Positions 1-7,176 of a stretch of 19,188 nt of DNA are shown in pieces; the stretch's first letter is position 1; every line of letters begins with the position of its first letter. Position numbers and translations under genes: made by a program. Source of the DNA: CAZLYK01 sp964563495 (GTDB lineage: Bacteria > Acidobacteriota > Blastocatellia > RBC074); the NCBI GenBank assembly GCA_964563495.1, contig CAZLYK010000102.1:1-19188 (forward strand), in the 5' to 3' direction. The notes under the pieces are model-generated. The model saw only the letters and a program-made list of their open reading frames with translations, searched no databases and was not told the DNA's origin.

Positions 1-164
1 TGACAATCTTGGCAGACGGCTTTCTGGTCGAGCAATAATCAGCCGGATGCTCCGGAGCGCTGGTGCTGGAAAGATTGGGGCTTTTGCAAAACCTGCCGGC
101 TTGCACTGATTTATCGGCCAGACCGTTGTCGTCCCGGTCAGTCAGTCGGTGAAAGGATAGGCCT

Positions 165-638
165 ATGCCACGAATTCTAAACACGTTGATTCTTCTCGCA
201 TCGCTCGCACTCAGCGGATACGCTCAAACGGCGCCGGATGCTGCAGAGCTGACGAAACTCCTCAATGATTTTCTCGCCGGAGCCTCGCGCAACGACGCCG
301 CGATGCACGACCGATTCTGGGCCGAGGATCTGATCTACACCGGCTCCTCGGGGACGCGAAGGGGCAAGGCCGAGATCATGAGCGGCGTGCGCTCAGCGCC
401 GCCCGCTAAGCCGGGCGATCCAAAGAGCGTTTATTCCGCCGAAGAGATTCGCATTCAACAGTACGGCAATACTGCAATCGTCGCCTTTCGCTTGGTCAAT
501 ACGACCGAAAAAGACGGAAAGACCGAAGTCACGAAGTATTACAACACCGGGACATTCCTCAAGCGCAGCCGCAAGTGGCAAGTCGTGAGCTGGCAGGCGA
601 CGAGGATCCCCGACCAAAAGGACGAACCGAAGAAATAG
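165..638 (+). CDS. Exported SnoaL-like / DUF4440 family protein
   Basis: A 157-residue protein with an N-terminal signal peptide: positive residues, a hydrophobic run (about residues 6-18), then a likely signal peptidase site near GYAQ-TA. The mature part has the cone-shaped NTF2/SnoaL-like fold signature of DUF4440: an opening helix with N-D-A (about 39-45), F-W-A-E-D around 51-55, Y-T-G-S-S-G with a following G-K (58-68), a strand with A-I-V-A-F-R, and the closing R-K-W-Q-V-V-S-W-Q-A-T strand (136-146). Members include small enzymes and ligand-binding proteins; the substrate here is unknown. The start is preceded by GAAAGGA about 10 bases upstream. It stands alone, ahead of a broken aminotransferase, so context does not help. 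Confidence 0.8.
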   Translation: MPRILNTLILLASLALSGYAQTAPDAAELTKLLNDFLAGASRNDAAMHDRFWAEDLIYTGSSGTRRGKAEIMSGVRSAPPAKPGDPKSVYSAEEIRIQQYGNTAIVAFRLVNTTEKDGKTEVTKYYNTGTFLKRSRKWQVVSWQATRIPDQKDEPKK

Positions 639-643
639 CGTTT

Positions 644-906
644 CACCATTCCTATTCCGGGAGCGCGCATAAATGGTTTCTCGGGCCGAAGGAAGCCGGG
701 CTGCTCTTCGTCCGGCGCGAATCGAGGCGCGCGTCCGTGAACTTGCCACCGGCTTGAAAGCAGGTTTAGCCAGACTGCCAGGCGCCAAACACCGGATTGC
801 CGCGGCGCCGACGGGCGGGGTTCGTTTCTGTCTGCACATCTACAACACGATGGAGGAGATCGATCGAACAATCTCGGCGGTATCTCAAGTTATCAAGGAA
901 GTGTGA
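644..906 (+). pseudogene. Class V aminotransferase (PLP) remnant, internally deleted
   Basis: Two frames together give pieces of a class V (isopenicillin-N-epimerase/cysteine-desulfurase-like) aminotransferase. Frame 2 from 644 reads HHSYSGSAHKWFLGPKEAGL, the loop with the PLP-binding lysine (K codon 671-673), to about 721. Frame 1 from about 718 continues with R-I-E-A-R-V-R-E-L-A, a C-terminal-domain helix, then L-P-G-A-K joined directly to H-R-I-A-A-A-P-T-G-G and the terminal I-Y-N-T-M-E-E-I-D motif. Intact members are near 400 residues, so the N-terminal domain and at least two internal blocks are missing, and the first junction also changes frame. Family identity is recognised from motifs; it cannot make a working enzyme. 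Confidence 0.7.
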
Positions 907-938
907 CATTAAAGAAAAAAAAATAAGGAGAAAGAAGC

Positions 939-1850
939 ATGCCGATAACCAAGCGTTTAATTCTGCCCACGATTCTGAGCGTCATGGTGCTGGCCAGTTG
1001 CGCTGCTGCGCAGGCCGCGACCCAGTCCCAGATCGAGATTACTCCGGACGTCATCTACGGGCACAAAGACGGTATGGCCCTTACCTTCGACGTGCTGAAG
1101 CCCAAGACAAATGCCAACGGCGCCGCCGTCATTTTCATGGTGAGCGGCGGTTGGGTTTCGACCTACAGCCCACCACAACTGGCCGTTGAGCGGTTCAAGG
1201 CTTTGCTCGACAAAGGGTTCACGGTTATCCCCGTGCGGCACGGCAGCAGCCCGAAATACTACATCCCCGAAATCGTCGCTGACGTGCGACAAGCCGTCCG
1301 TTTCATTCGTTACAACGCCAAACTATGGGGAGTTGACGCGAATCGGCTGGGCGTTTTTGGCGGCAGCGCGGGCGGGCATCTATCGCTGGTGCTGGGCACA
1401 GCTTCGGACAACGGCGATCCGAACGCCAAAGAGGGTTTCATGAAAGAGAGCGACCGTGTCGCATCGGTGGTAGCTTATTTCCCGCCGGTTGATTTGCGGC
1501 CGATTGCGCGCGGCGTCAACCCGCCACCGCGAGCAGATGGAAAACCGGATCGATTCCCGGCCCTCAACTTCGAGAAAGAGAAAGCCGCGGATTATTCGCC
1601 CATCGTCTACGTTTCTCCTGACGATCCGCCAACACTGCTCATTCACGGCGACAAGGACGATCTGGTTCCGATCAGCAACAGCAAGACCATTTACGAAGCA
1701 TTCAAGCAGAATAACGTCAAGACCGACTTCATCACCATTGAAGGCGCCGGCCACGGCTTTCGCGGCGATGACGCCAAGCGCGCCAGCGCCGCTATGGTAG
1801 CGTGGTTTGAACAGACCCTGGTCAAAAACGGGCTGAAAGCCGGCAACTAA
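939..1850 (+). CDS. Exported alpha/beta hydrolase (esterase/lipase-like)
   Basis: A 303-residue alpha/beta hydrolase of the carboxylesterase/acetyl-xylan-esterase-like group, predicted to cleave an ester in the envelope. The N-terminus is a signal sequence in which L-A-S-C (Cys21) fits a lipobox, so it may be a lipoprotein; cleavage at AQA (about 26) is the alternative. Catalytic elements are in order: S-G-G-W at 69-72 in the oxyanion-hole position (usually H-G-G), nucleophile elbow G-G-S-A-G-G with Ser143, Asp240 in H-G-D-K-D-D-L-V-P, and His272 in G-A-G-H-G-F. A strong AAGGAG at 925-930 lies 8 bases before the ATG. The missing oxyanion-loop His is a mild deviation. Substrate not assignable. 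Confidence 0.87.
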   Translation: MPITKRLILPTILSVMVLASCAAAQAATQSQIEITPDVIYGHKDGMALTFDVLKPKTNANGAAVIFMVSGGWVSTYSPPQLAVERFKALLDKGFTVIPVRHGSSPKYYIPEIVADVRQAVRFIRYNAKLWGVDANRLGVFGGSAGGHLSLVLGTASDNGDPNAKEGFMKESDRVASVVAYFPPVDLRPIARGVNPPPRADGKPDRFPALNFEKEKAADYSPIVYVSPDDPPTLLIHGDKDDLVPISNSKTIYEAFKQNNVKTDFITIEGAGHGFRGDDAKRASAAMVAWFEQTLVKNGLKAGN

Positions 1851-2200
1851 GAGCGCCGAAAGGCCTCGTTCTCGCCGGACCGGTAGGCTTCGACCAGGTC
1901 ATTGGTCGTGATGTTCAGGAATTCGGCGATCACGGCATGCGAATGTTCGCCCATGTAGTAGAGTAACACGACGGGACGCTCGATATCAGACAAAGCCGCG
2001 ATCGCCTTCCAGACGGAGGTCCTGGTTTCTTGCAACTCCAAAATCTCCTGGGCTGAAGGTTCTGGGGAGGCCACTTCCAAAGCAGCTTCCAACCCGATGA
2101 CCGGATGCCGCTTGCGCCGCGCCAGACGATCGCAGTGTTTGAAGATAATAGCGCGAAACCAGACTGCGAAAGCCGCCGGCTCGCGCAAGTAGCGCACGCA
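1847..2200 (-). pseudogene. ECF RNA polymerase sigma factor, C-terminal remnant
   Basis: Reading from about 2200 down to 1847, the protein has Y-L-R-E-P-A-A-F followed by W-F-R-A-I-I-F-K-H-C-D-R-L (end of sigma region 2) and then I-A-A-L-S-D-I-E-R-P-V-V-L-L-Y-Y-M-G-E-H-S-H-A-V-I-A-E-F-L (region 4, DNA-binding). The first part of region 2, including core-binding residues, is absent. The last recognition helix is altered: after T-T-N the frame no longer gives the usual V-K-T-R-L-x-x-A-R pattern, though traces of it can be read in another frame. Its stop overlaps the convergent hydrolase stop by 4 bases. Family call from motifs; non-functional by inference. Confidence 0.65.
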
Positions 2201-2336
2201 ATCGTTCAGGCGAAAGCGTTTTCAATGCCTCCCAACGACCTTTGAATTCATCAACCTCGGCAATCAGCCGCAGCATTTCGTGTGAAACCTGAAGGCCGGA
2301 CGCCTTGGTCTTTTGCTTGACCATACCCGCAATCAT
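2190..2336 (-). pseudogene. Fic family protein, N-terminal fragment fused to the sigma remnant
   Basis: From 2336 the - strand encodes about 49 residues containing L-R-L-I-A-E-V-D-E-F-K-G-R-W-E-A-L-K-T-L (roughly 22-41) and S-P-E-R-L-R-A-L, which I recognise as the N-terminal helical segment of Fic/DOC (AMPylating) proteins of the 'FKGRWEAL' type. It ends near 2190, exactly where the ECF sigma sequence starts in a different frame. The catalytic HPFxxGNGR motif is absent. This is a chimeric junction, not a fused functional gene. The Fic identification rests on a short conserved stretch. Confidence 0.55.
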
Positions 2337-2601
2337 CCCCGATTTTACCCGATTTCGCTCCCAACGATTCTAAGGAGCAAGACAATGCAATACGCGAATA
2401 CACAGTCACGTTCAAAATAGATTCTGAGTCCGCCAGGTTTGGCTCCACCGTTTCGCATAATTCCCCCTTGAGGTCTGATTTCCCAGGCTTGAAGTCGCGA
2501 GTACTGACCTTGTCTCGAGAAAATTGCTCTCCGCTTATTTTCCCCAGAAGGCGGGGAGCGAAATCGAGCGGGCTGTGGGAAAATAGAAGTCGCTAAAAGC
2601 T
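2337..2601. other. Intergenic stretch with no gene recognised
   Basis: I see no credible coding sequence in these 265 bases on either strand. They would hold the promoters for the Fic fragment (-) and the DinB-like gene (+). The only structure noted is the inverted repeat at its right end. Confidence 0.5.
2536..2585 (+). repeat. Inverted repeat upstream of the DinB-like gene
   Basis: TATTTTCCC at 2536-2544 is matched by its perfect reverse complement GGGAAAATA at 2577-2585 (9-bp arms, 32-base spacer). A second imperfect pair, GCTCTCCGC against GCGGGGAGC (8 of 9), lies partly inside it. It could be an operator or a leader hairpin. The arms are short, so chance is possible. Confidence 0.35.
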
Positions 2602-2628
2602 ATGTCAGCTCAACCGAAGGAGACGCCA

Positions 2629-3105
2629 GTGGATAGAATTAACTCACTCATTCAGGAATGGACTCGCGCCAGGACCGGCGCGCATGAATACATCGACGCC
2701 ATGCCCGAAGACGGGATCGGATTCAAACCGACGCCCGAAATTTACAGCTTTGCCGAGCATTGGTTTCACGTGGCGGAAGCCGCCTACGTCTTCGCTTCAG
2801 GCGTTTCGGGGCTGGACAACCCGCACCTGAAATCAGAAGGCGAAGAGACCGCGAAGATGAATGAAGTGACGCGGAGCAAGGCTTCGCTGCTTGAGTTCGT
2901 CATGGGCAGCTACGATTTTATGATCGAGGCCGCCAGGACTCTGGATGACGACAAGCTGGATGAGCCGGTCAAGTTCATCAAATCGGAATTCCCCAGATCC
3001 GTGCTGCTCGCCAAGGCGATGGAGCACCACGCGCATCATCGGGGACAGACGGCGATCTATCTCAGGCTCAAAGGCATCAAGCCCCCGAGTGAACGGCTTT
3101 TCTAA
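2629..3105 (+). CDS. DinB-like fold protein (possible metal-dependent)
   Basis: A four-helix DinB/YfiT-like protein. Using the GTG at 2629 it has 158 residues; I prefer this start because AAGGAG (2617-2622) sits 6 bases before it, whereas the upstream in-frame ATG at 2602 has no ribosome site. Putative metal ligands, numbered from 2602, are His53/His56 in A-E-H-W-F-H-V-A-E-A and the cluster E-H-H-A-H-H-R-G-Q at 141-149, the typical DinB closing helix motif. Family members include thiol transferases (bacillithiol or mycothiol linked) and damage-inducible proteins; no specific reaction can be assigned. It is followed 18 bases later by a methyltransferase stub. Confidence 0.8.
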   Translation: MDRINSLIQEWTRARTGAHEYIDAMPEDGIGFKPTPEIYSFAEHWFHVAEAAYVFASGVSGLDNPHLKSEGEETAKMNEVTRSKASLLEFVMGSYDFMIEAARTLDDDKLDEPVKFIKSEFPRSVLLAKAMEHHAHHRGQTAIYLRLKGIKPPSERLF

Positions 3106-3123
3106 ATCCGGTACGCATTTTCA

Positions 3124-3336
3124 ATGATTTCGACCGACCTCGACAAAGAGCCGAAGCCGCCCAAAGCGCTCGGCCTGATCGAAGCCGAGACAAAAGCTAT
3201 CGGCTTCTCGATCGGGTCGGAGAGGCTGACCGGGGCGCTTCTGCGCACGCTGGCCGCTTCAAAACCGAAGGCTAAGATTCTCGAACTCGGAACCGGCACC
3301 GGAATCGATGATCTGCTGCCGCAGGGTAAGCATTGA
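3124..3336 (+). pseudogene. O-methyltransferase, truncated after SAM motif I
   Basis: The 70-residue product has the N-terminal helix of class I SAM-dependent O-methyltransferases (E-A-E-T-K-A-I-G-F-S-I-G-S-E) and the start of the Rossmann fold, I-L-E-L-G-T-G-T-G (motif I, about residues 52-60, SAM binding). Directly after motif I the sequence leaves the family (I-D-D-L-L-P-Q-G-K-H, stop), and no continuation is found in the other frames before 3463. Complete members are about 200 residues. I read it as a stub left by a deletion. Confidence 0.65.
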
Positions 3337-3365
3337 TTGATGACCAATGAGATCAGCGCGGTTTT

Positions 3366-3438
3366 TTTCGGTTTCGTGCGTTCTGTCAGTCGCCCTCCCT
3401 GACGGTCGTGCGTCTGACAGGAGGCACGAAACTGAAAG
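3366..3438 (+). repeat. Long imperfect palindrome / stem-loop
   Basis: GTTTCGTGC (3371-3379) and CTGTCAG (3383-3389) are matched in mirrored order by CTGACAG (3414-3420) and GCACGAAAC (3424-3432). The pairing extends outward through TTTC/GAAA. The stem is about 24 bp with a few mismatches and a 24-base loop. It fills the gap between the truncated methyltransferase and the LURP-one-like gene and ends 12 bases before that gene's Shine-Dalgarno. It could be a dispersed intergenic palindrome (REP/MITE-like), a transcription terminator or an mRNA leader structure. No second copy is visible in this window. Confidence 0.6.
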
Positions 3439-3463
3439 CCGCTGTAAATGAGGAGAATGTCTG

Positions 3464-3952
3464 ATGCGCTTTGTCATGAAAGAAAGGCTTTTGTCGTGGG
3501 GAGATGACTTCTACATCAAAGATGAGAATGGCCGCGACGTTTTCTTCGTCGATGGAAAAGCCCTCAGTCTCGGCGATCAGCTCTCATTCCAGGATCTGCA
3601 AGGCAACGAGCTGGCCTATATCAAGCAAAAGCTGATCGCCATCGGGCCGACCTTCGAAATCTATCGTGAAGGCCGGCTGGTCGCCGTGGTCAAGAAGAAA
3701 CTTTTCTCATTCCTCCGACACGTCTTCACCGTGGATGTGCCGGGCCCGGATGACCTGGTTGCGGAGGGCGATTTCTGGGATCACGAATACACATTCAACC
3801 GCGGCGGCCGCGAAGTCGGGCAAGTCTCGAAGAGATGGATCGCATGGAGCGACACGTACGGGGTCGAGATCGCAGACGACGAGGATGCTGTCTTGGTGCT
3901 CGCGAGCGCAGTCGTCATCGACCAGGTGTGTCACGATGAGAAGAAGCATTAG
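3464..3952 (+). CDS. LURP-one-related (LOR/tubby-like) protein
   Basis: A 162-residue protein matching the bacterial LURP-one-related family (YxjI-like, tubby-like beta-barrel). Recognisable family landmarks are the opening M-R-F-V-M-K-E-R-L-L-S-W-G-D-D-F, D-V-F-F-V-D-G-K-A, S-L-G-D-Q-L-S-F-Q-D, the repeated lysine-rich turn V-V-K-K-K-L-F-S-F, F-T-V-D-V-P-G-P-D-D-L, and the closing W-S-D-T-Y-G-V-E-I with V-V-I-D-Q-V-C-H-D-E-K. The family is full length here. Tubby-like barrels often bind lipids, but the bacterial role is unknown. AGGAGA (3451-3456) lies 7 bases before the ATG. The start of the next gene follows within 20 bases, so they may be co-transcribed. Confidence 0.85.
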   Translation: MRFVMKERLLSWGDDFYIKDENGRDVFFVDGKALSLGDQLSFQDLQGNELAYIKQKLIAIGPTFEIYREGRLVAVVKKKLFSFLRHVFTVDVPGPDDLVAEGDFWDHEYTFNRGGREVGQVSKRWIAWSDTYGVEIADDEDAVLVLASAVVIDQVCHDEKKH

Positions 3953-3971
3953 CCGGGATAAACTTTTATCG

Positions 3972-4523
3972 ATGAAAGAAGAAGATCTGCGCGTGCGAGC
4001 CGAACTCGCCGCCGATGGATCACTCTTCGATGGGTATCATCCCAGGATGGAAGAAGTTCATCGCCGGAATGCAGCTCAGCTGCGACAGATCATCGACGAA
4101 CATGGATGGCCGTGCGAACCGATTGTCGGCAAAGACGGCGCTGAAGCCGCATGGTTGATCGCACAGCACGCCATCGGCGAGCCGGATTTCCAGCGTCTGT
4201 GTATAACCTTGCTGAAGGCGGCGGCGGATGTCGGCGAAGTTCCTGCCTGGCAGCCGGCCTATCTCGAAGATCGTATTCGCGTGTTTGAAGGACGGCCGCA
4301 GATCTACGGCACCCAGTTCGACATCGGCGACGATGGATTGCCTGTCCCATACGAAATAGCCGAACCGGAGAAGGTCGATGAAAGGCGCCGAGCCGTAGGC
4401 CTTGAACCGCTCGCCGAACAGATCGGCCGCGCTGAAAGAGTCGATCCGCCGACTCCTGAGACGCGAGCGAAACGTGATCGCGAGTACCAAGAGTGGCTGC
4501 AGAGAGTAGGCTGGCGCGAATGA
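3972..4523 (+). CDS. DUF6624 family protein
   Basis: A 183-residue hydrophilic protein I recognise as DUF6624-like from R-A-E-L-A-A-D-G-S-L-F-D-G-Y-H, H-R-R-N-A-A-Q-L-R, H-G-W-P, A-A-W-L-I-A-Q-H-A-I-G-E-P-D-F-Q, and A-Y-L-E-D-R-I-R-V-F-E-G-R-P-Q-I-Y-G-T-Q-F. There is no signal peptide or membrane segment. Function is unknown; conserved His, Trp and Arg residues leave an enzymatic role open. The ATG at 3972 matches the usual family start, but no clear Shine-Dalgarno precedes it; an in-frame ATG at 3936 overlapping the LURP-one gene is possible. It lies 19 bases after that gene. Confidence 0.75.
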   Translation: MKEEDLRVRAELAADGSLFDGYHPRMEEVHRRNAAQLRQIIDEHGWPCEPIVGKDGAEAAWLIAQHAIGEPDFQRLCITLLKAAADVGEVPAWQPAYLEDRIRVFEGRPQIYGTQFDIGDDGLPVPYEIAEPEKVDERRRAVGLEPLAEQIGRAERVDPPTPETRAKRDREYQEWLQRVGWRE

Positions 4524-4553
4524 GAGAAGTAACAGTTTGTTTGGAGTTTCACT

Positions 4554-4634
4554 ATGACTGTAATCTCAAGCCGGCTTATAGCCATATCTTTATTGCTGCT
4601 GACGATGAGTAACACTACTGCGAGGTCAGTATGA
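4554..4634 (+). CDS. Possible 26-residue leader peptide overlapping ygiD
   Basis: ATG at 4554 opens a 26-codon frame whose product looks like a signal peptide or membrane anchor: an Arg near residue 7, then L-I-A-I-S-L-L-L-L-T-M. A TTTGGAG ribosome-site-like sequence lies about 8 bases upstream. Its stop TGA shares bases with the next gene's ATG (ATGA, 4631-4634), the classic arrangement for translational coupling. It may be a true leader peptide or the leftover signal sequence of a deleted gene. Too short for family assignment. Confidence 0.4.
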   Translation: MTVISSRLIAISLLLLTMSNTTARSV

Positions 4635-5410
4635 CTGAACGAATGCCGGCGATCTTTTTCGGTCATGGCAATCCGATGAACGCGCTGCAGCGAAACGCCT
4701 ACACCGAAGGCTGGGCGGCCATCGGAGCATCGATTCCGCGACATAAAGCCGTGCTCGCCGTCTCCGCTCACTGGTATATTCCGGAGACGGCCGTGACGGC
4801 GATGACGGCGCCGCGAACGATTCACGATTTCGGTGGATTTCCGCCGGAACTCTATCGCGTCAATTATCCGGCACCGGGCGAACCGGCGCTGGCTGAGCGC
4901 GTGCAGTCTCTGCTCTCGCCGATCCCCGTCCGTCTTGATCAAAAATGGGGACTCGATCACGGAACCTGGTCGGTCCTCTGCCACGTTTTTCCGAAGGCTG
5001 ATATTCCGGTAGTCCAGTTGAGCATCGATGAGACGCAACCGCCTGAGGTTCATTACGAGATCGCAAAGCAGCTCGCGCCGCTGCGCGATGAAGGAGTGCT
5101 GGTGATCGGCAGCGGCAACCTCGTCCATAATCTTCACACCTACGCCTGGGGGCGGCATCAGGTCGAGCCGTACGATTGGGCTGTCAGGTTCGAGGCACGA
5201 GCGCGTGAATTATTGCTGGCCGGCAATCACGCGCCGCTCATCGCTTATGAAAGCCTGGGCCGCGATGCGATGCTGTCGATCCCGACGCCGGAGCACTATC
5301 TGCCGCTGCTCTACGTAATGGCGCTGCGCGGGAAAGGCGATCAGGTCAGTTTTCCGGTCGAGGGTGTAGACGGTGGGTCGATCTCGATGCTCTCCGTCCA
5401 AATAGGATAG
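4631..5410 (+). CDS. ygiD: 4,5-DOPA-extradiol-dioxygenase-type protein (LigB superfamily)
   Basis: A 259-residue class III extradiol dioxygenase of the YgiD/DODA type, which opens catechol rings such as DOPA using a non-haem metal. The four expected metal/catalytic histidines are visible: His12 in F-G-H-G-N-P, His47 in S-A-H-W, His167 in G-N-L-V-H-N-L-H, and His222 in P-E-H-Y. Their spacing (35, 120 and 55) agrees with the E. coli YgiD pattern as I remember it. Other landmarks are N-Y-P-A-P-G-E-P and D-H-G-T-W-S-V-L. The protein is cytosolic and full length. The start is coupled to the small upstream frame by an ATGA overlap. The natural substrate in this organism is unknown. Confidence 0.88.
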   Translation: MTERMPAIFFGHGNPMNALQRNAYTEGWAAIGASIPRHKAVLAVSAHWYIPETAVTAMTAPRTIHDFGGFPPELYRVNYPAPGEPALAERVQSLLSPIPVRLDQKWGLDHGTWSVLCHVFPKADIPVVQLSIDETQPPEVHYEIAKQLAPLRDEGVLVIGSGNLVHNLHTYAWGRHQVEPYDWAVRFEARARELLLAGNHAPLIAYESLGRDAMLSIPTPEHYLPLLYVMALRGKGDQVSFPVEGVDGGSISMLSVQIG

Positions 5411-5478
5411 ACCCCGCCGATGAAGTTTAGTACGAGCAGGGATTGCAGATTTTTCCGAGTGTCTAGAAAGGAGAGATA

Positions 5479-6191
5479 ATGTCGGATCAACGCTTTCGGA
5501 CTATCTCGATGATTATTCTTTGCGGTTTCGTCTCTATTTCTCTGACCGAGACGGCCGGGGCTTTGAAAACGGTTGGGGGAGTTTCTATTGAAGCGCAAAA
5601 TATCGGTGGTTCTTCCCCTCGCCAAAGATATCTTATCTGGCTAACGAAGGCTTTCTCATCGAGGTTGACGGAAAAAAGATTCTGATCGACGCGCTCTTTC
5701 GCGGGGGAGTCGAAGGCTACGCCGTGCTTTCGAAGGCGAATCGCGAAAAGTTGGAGAGCGCCGCAAGCCCATTTGACGGCGTAGATCTCGTGCTGGCGAC
5801 TCATCATCACGCCGACCATTTTGACGCCCAGGCAGTTGCCGCTCATCTATCGCACAACCCGCAGGCTCTGTTTATCTCGACGCCGCAAGCAGTAGAGAAA
5901 CTCAAAGCGGTCGGCGGCTTCGATCAGATCAGCGACCGGATAGTCGCCGCATCGCCGAAAGAGGGCGAGCGGATCACGCGTACTCATCGAGGCGTCACCG
6001 TGCAGATGCTTAACATCCATCACGGGCGCAACCGGCCGGTTCAGAACCTCGGCTTTATCGTCGAGGTCGGCGGCAGGAAGTTCCTGCACATCGGTGATTC
6101 CGAAGCCGAGGACTTCGTCTTCAACAATTACGCCATCGCGAAAGATGGGATCGACGTCGCGTTTATTCCGTACTGGTACTTCTTTGACGCC
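5479..6191 (+). pseudogene. Exported metallo-beta-lactamase-fold hydrolase, frameshifted and truncated
   Basis: AAAGGAG precedes an ATG at 5479 that begins a signal peptide (hydrophobic run about residues 9-22, then T-A-G-A). Frame 1 runs to about 5630, but the metallo-beta-lactamase fold starts in frame 3 with I-S-Y-L-A-N-E-G-F-L-I-E-V-D-G-K-K-I-L-I-D (about 5627-5690). That frame carries the metal motif H-H-H-A-D-H-F-D (about 5802-5825) and the later H-I-G-D-S-E metal aspartate. After W-Y-F-F-D-A (about 6191) homology stops and the sequence becomes the reverse strand of groEL. The protein therefore lacks its C-terminal part with the last metal histidine. Resembles exported UlaG/TatD-neighbour-type MBL hydrolases; substrate unknown. 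Confidence 0.7.
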
Positions 6192-6202
6192 GGGTGGAAG
6201 CG

Positions 6203-6759
6203 CGCCGTCCGCGAGACCTTGAGCGGGTCGATCACGCCCGCCTTGATGAGGTCTTCGTACTGCTCGGTCGCCGCGTTGAAGCCGAAGTTGAGATTGCCGT
6301 TCTCCTTCACCTTCTCGACGACGATCGAGCCTTCGTGACCGGCGTTCTGCGCGATCATCCGCAGCGGCTCTTCGAGCGCGCGCTTGATGATGTTCGCGCC
6401 CGCCCGCTCGTCCTCGTCATTGAACTTGAGGGCGCTGACGGCTTTCTGCGCGCGGATGAACGCCACGCCGCCGCCCGGCACGATGCCTTCTTCGACCGCC
6501 GCCTTCGTCGCATGCATCGCGTCTTCGACGCCACCTCGCGCACCATCTGCGCGCCGGTATTTTCCAGTTTGTCTCCCAACTCGATCTCTTTGGCGACAGT
6601 CACGCCGTCTTTGGTGATCGTGGGCGAGCCGAATTTCTTCTCGATGACGACGTTGCGCCCCTTCGGGCCGAGCGTCACCTTGACGGCGTCGGCCAACGTG
6701 TTGACGCCTTCCAGAATGGCCTGGCGCGATTGTTCTCCTAAAATCACTTGCTTAGCCAT
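6203..6759 (-). pseudogene. groEL: groEL chaperonin remnant with internal deletion and lost C-terminus
   Basis: From ATG 6759 the first 80 or so residues are GroEL equatorial domain: M-A-K-Q-V-I-L-G-E-Q-S-R, V-T-L-G-P-K-G-R-N-V-V and G-A-Q-M-V-R-E-V-A-S-K-T. At about 6520-6530 this jumps, with a frame change, to V-E-D-A-M-H-A-T-K-A-A-V-E-E-G-I-V-P-G-G-G (normally around residue 400), continuing to G-V-I-D-P-L-K-V-S-R-T-A (about 6203). About 310 codons, comprising all of the apical domain and the D-G-T-T-T ATP motif, are missing, and the last 30 or so residues are replaced by the MBL gene's 3' end. It follows groES by 15 bases with its own GGGAGG. A working groEL must be elsewhere. Confidence 0.85.
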
Positions 6760-6774
6760 GCTTCTTGACCTCCC

Positions 6775-7103
6775 TTACTGTTTCTGCGCTGACGCCGAGC
6801 GCGCCTTCGCCGCCGCCTCGACGACGCCGAAGATGTCGCTCTCCCGCACGATCAGGTACTCTTCGTCATCAATCTTCACTTCCGTGCCCGAGTATTTGCC
6901 GAACAACACCTGATCACCGACGTTCAAATCCAGCGGCACGCGCGTGCCGTCTCCAGGATGCGGCCATCGCCGACGGCGACGACTTCGCCCTGCTGAGGCT
7001 TCTCCTTCGCCGCGTCAGGGATGTAAAGGCCGCCGACCATCTGCTCTCTCTCTTCCGCGCGCTTGATGACCACGCGGTCATGCAACGGTCTGAGCTTCGC
7101 CAT
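6775..7103 (-). pseudogene. groES: groES co-chaperonin with a single-base frameshift
   Basis: Start ATG at 7103 follows AAGGAGG (7114-7120). The N-terminal half (M-A-K-L-R-P-L-H-D-R-V-V-I-K-R, the mobile loop with M-V-G-G-L-Y-I-P, and G-E-V-V-A-V-G-D-G-R-I-L-E) is in one frame. The C-terminal half (G-T-R-V-P-L-D-L-N-V-G-D-Q-V-L-F-G-K-Y, E-Y-L-I-V-R-E-S-D-I-F-G-V) is in another, ending at a stop at 6775. One base appears to be missing near 6942-6947; restoring it gives about 109 residues, normal for GroES with a short extra tail. The frame break may be real or a read error; next to a gutted groEL, real decay is plausible. Confidence 0.8.
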
Positions 7104-7176
7104 ATTTGCGATACCTCCTTGCTCTAAATTTGTTGTAAGAAGATTTCCCGCCCCGCCTTCGGGGGGCCGTGATCCG

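Noticed and set aside
6194..6913. 239-codon + strand frame across groEL/groES
   Set aside because: Antisense shadow of the decayed chaperonin genes.
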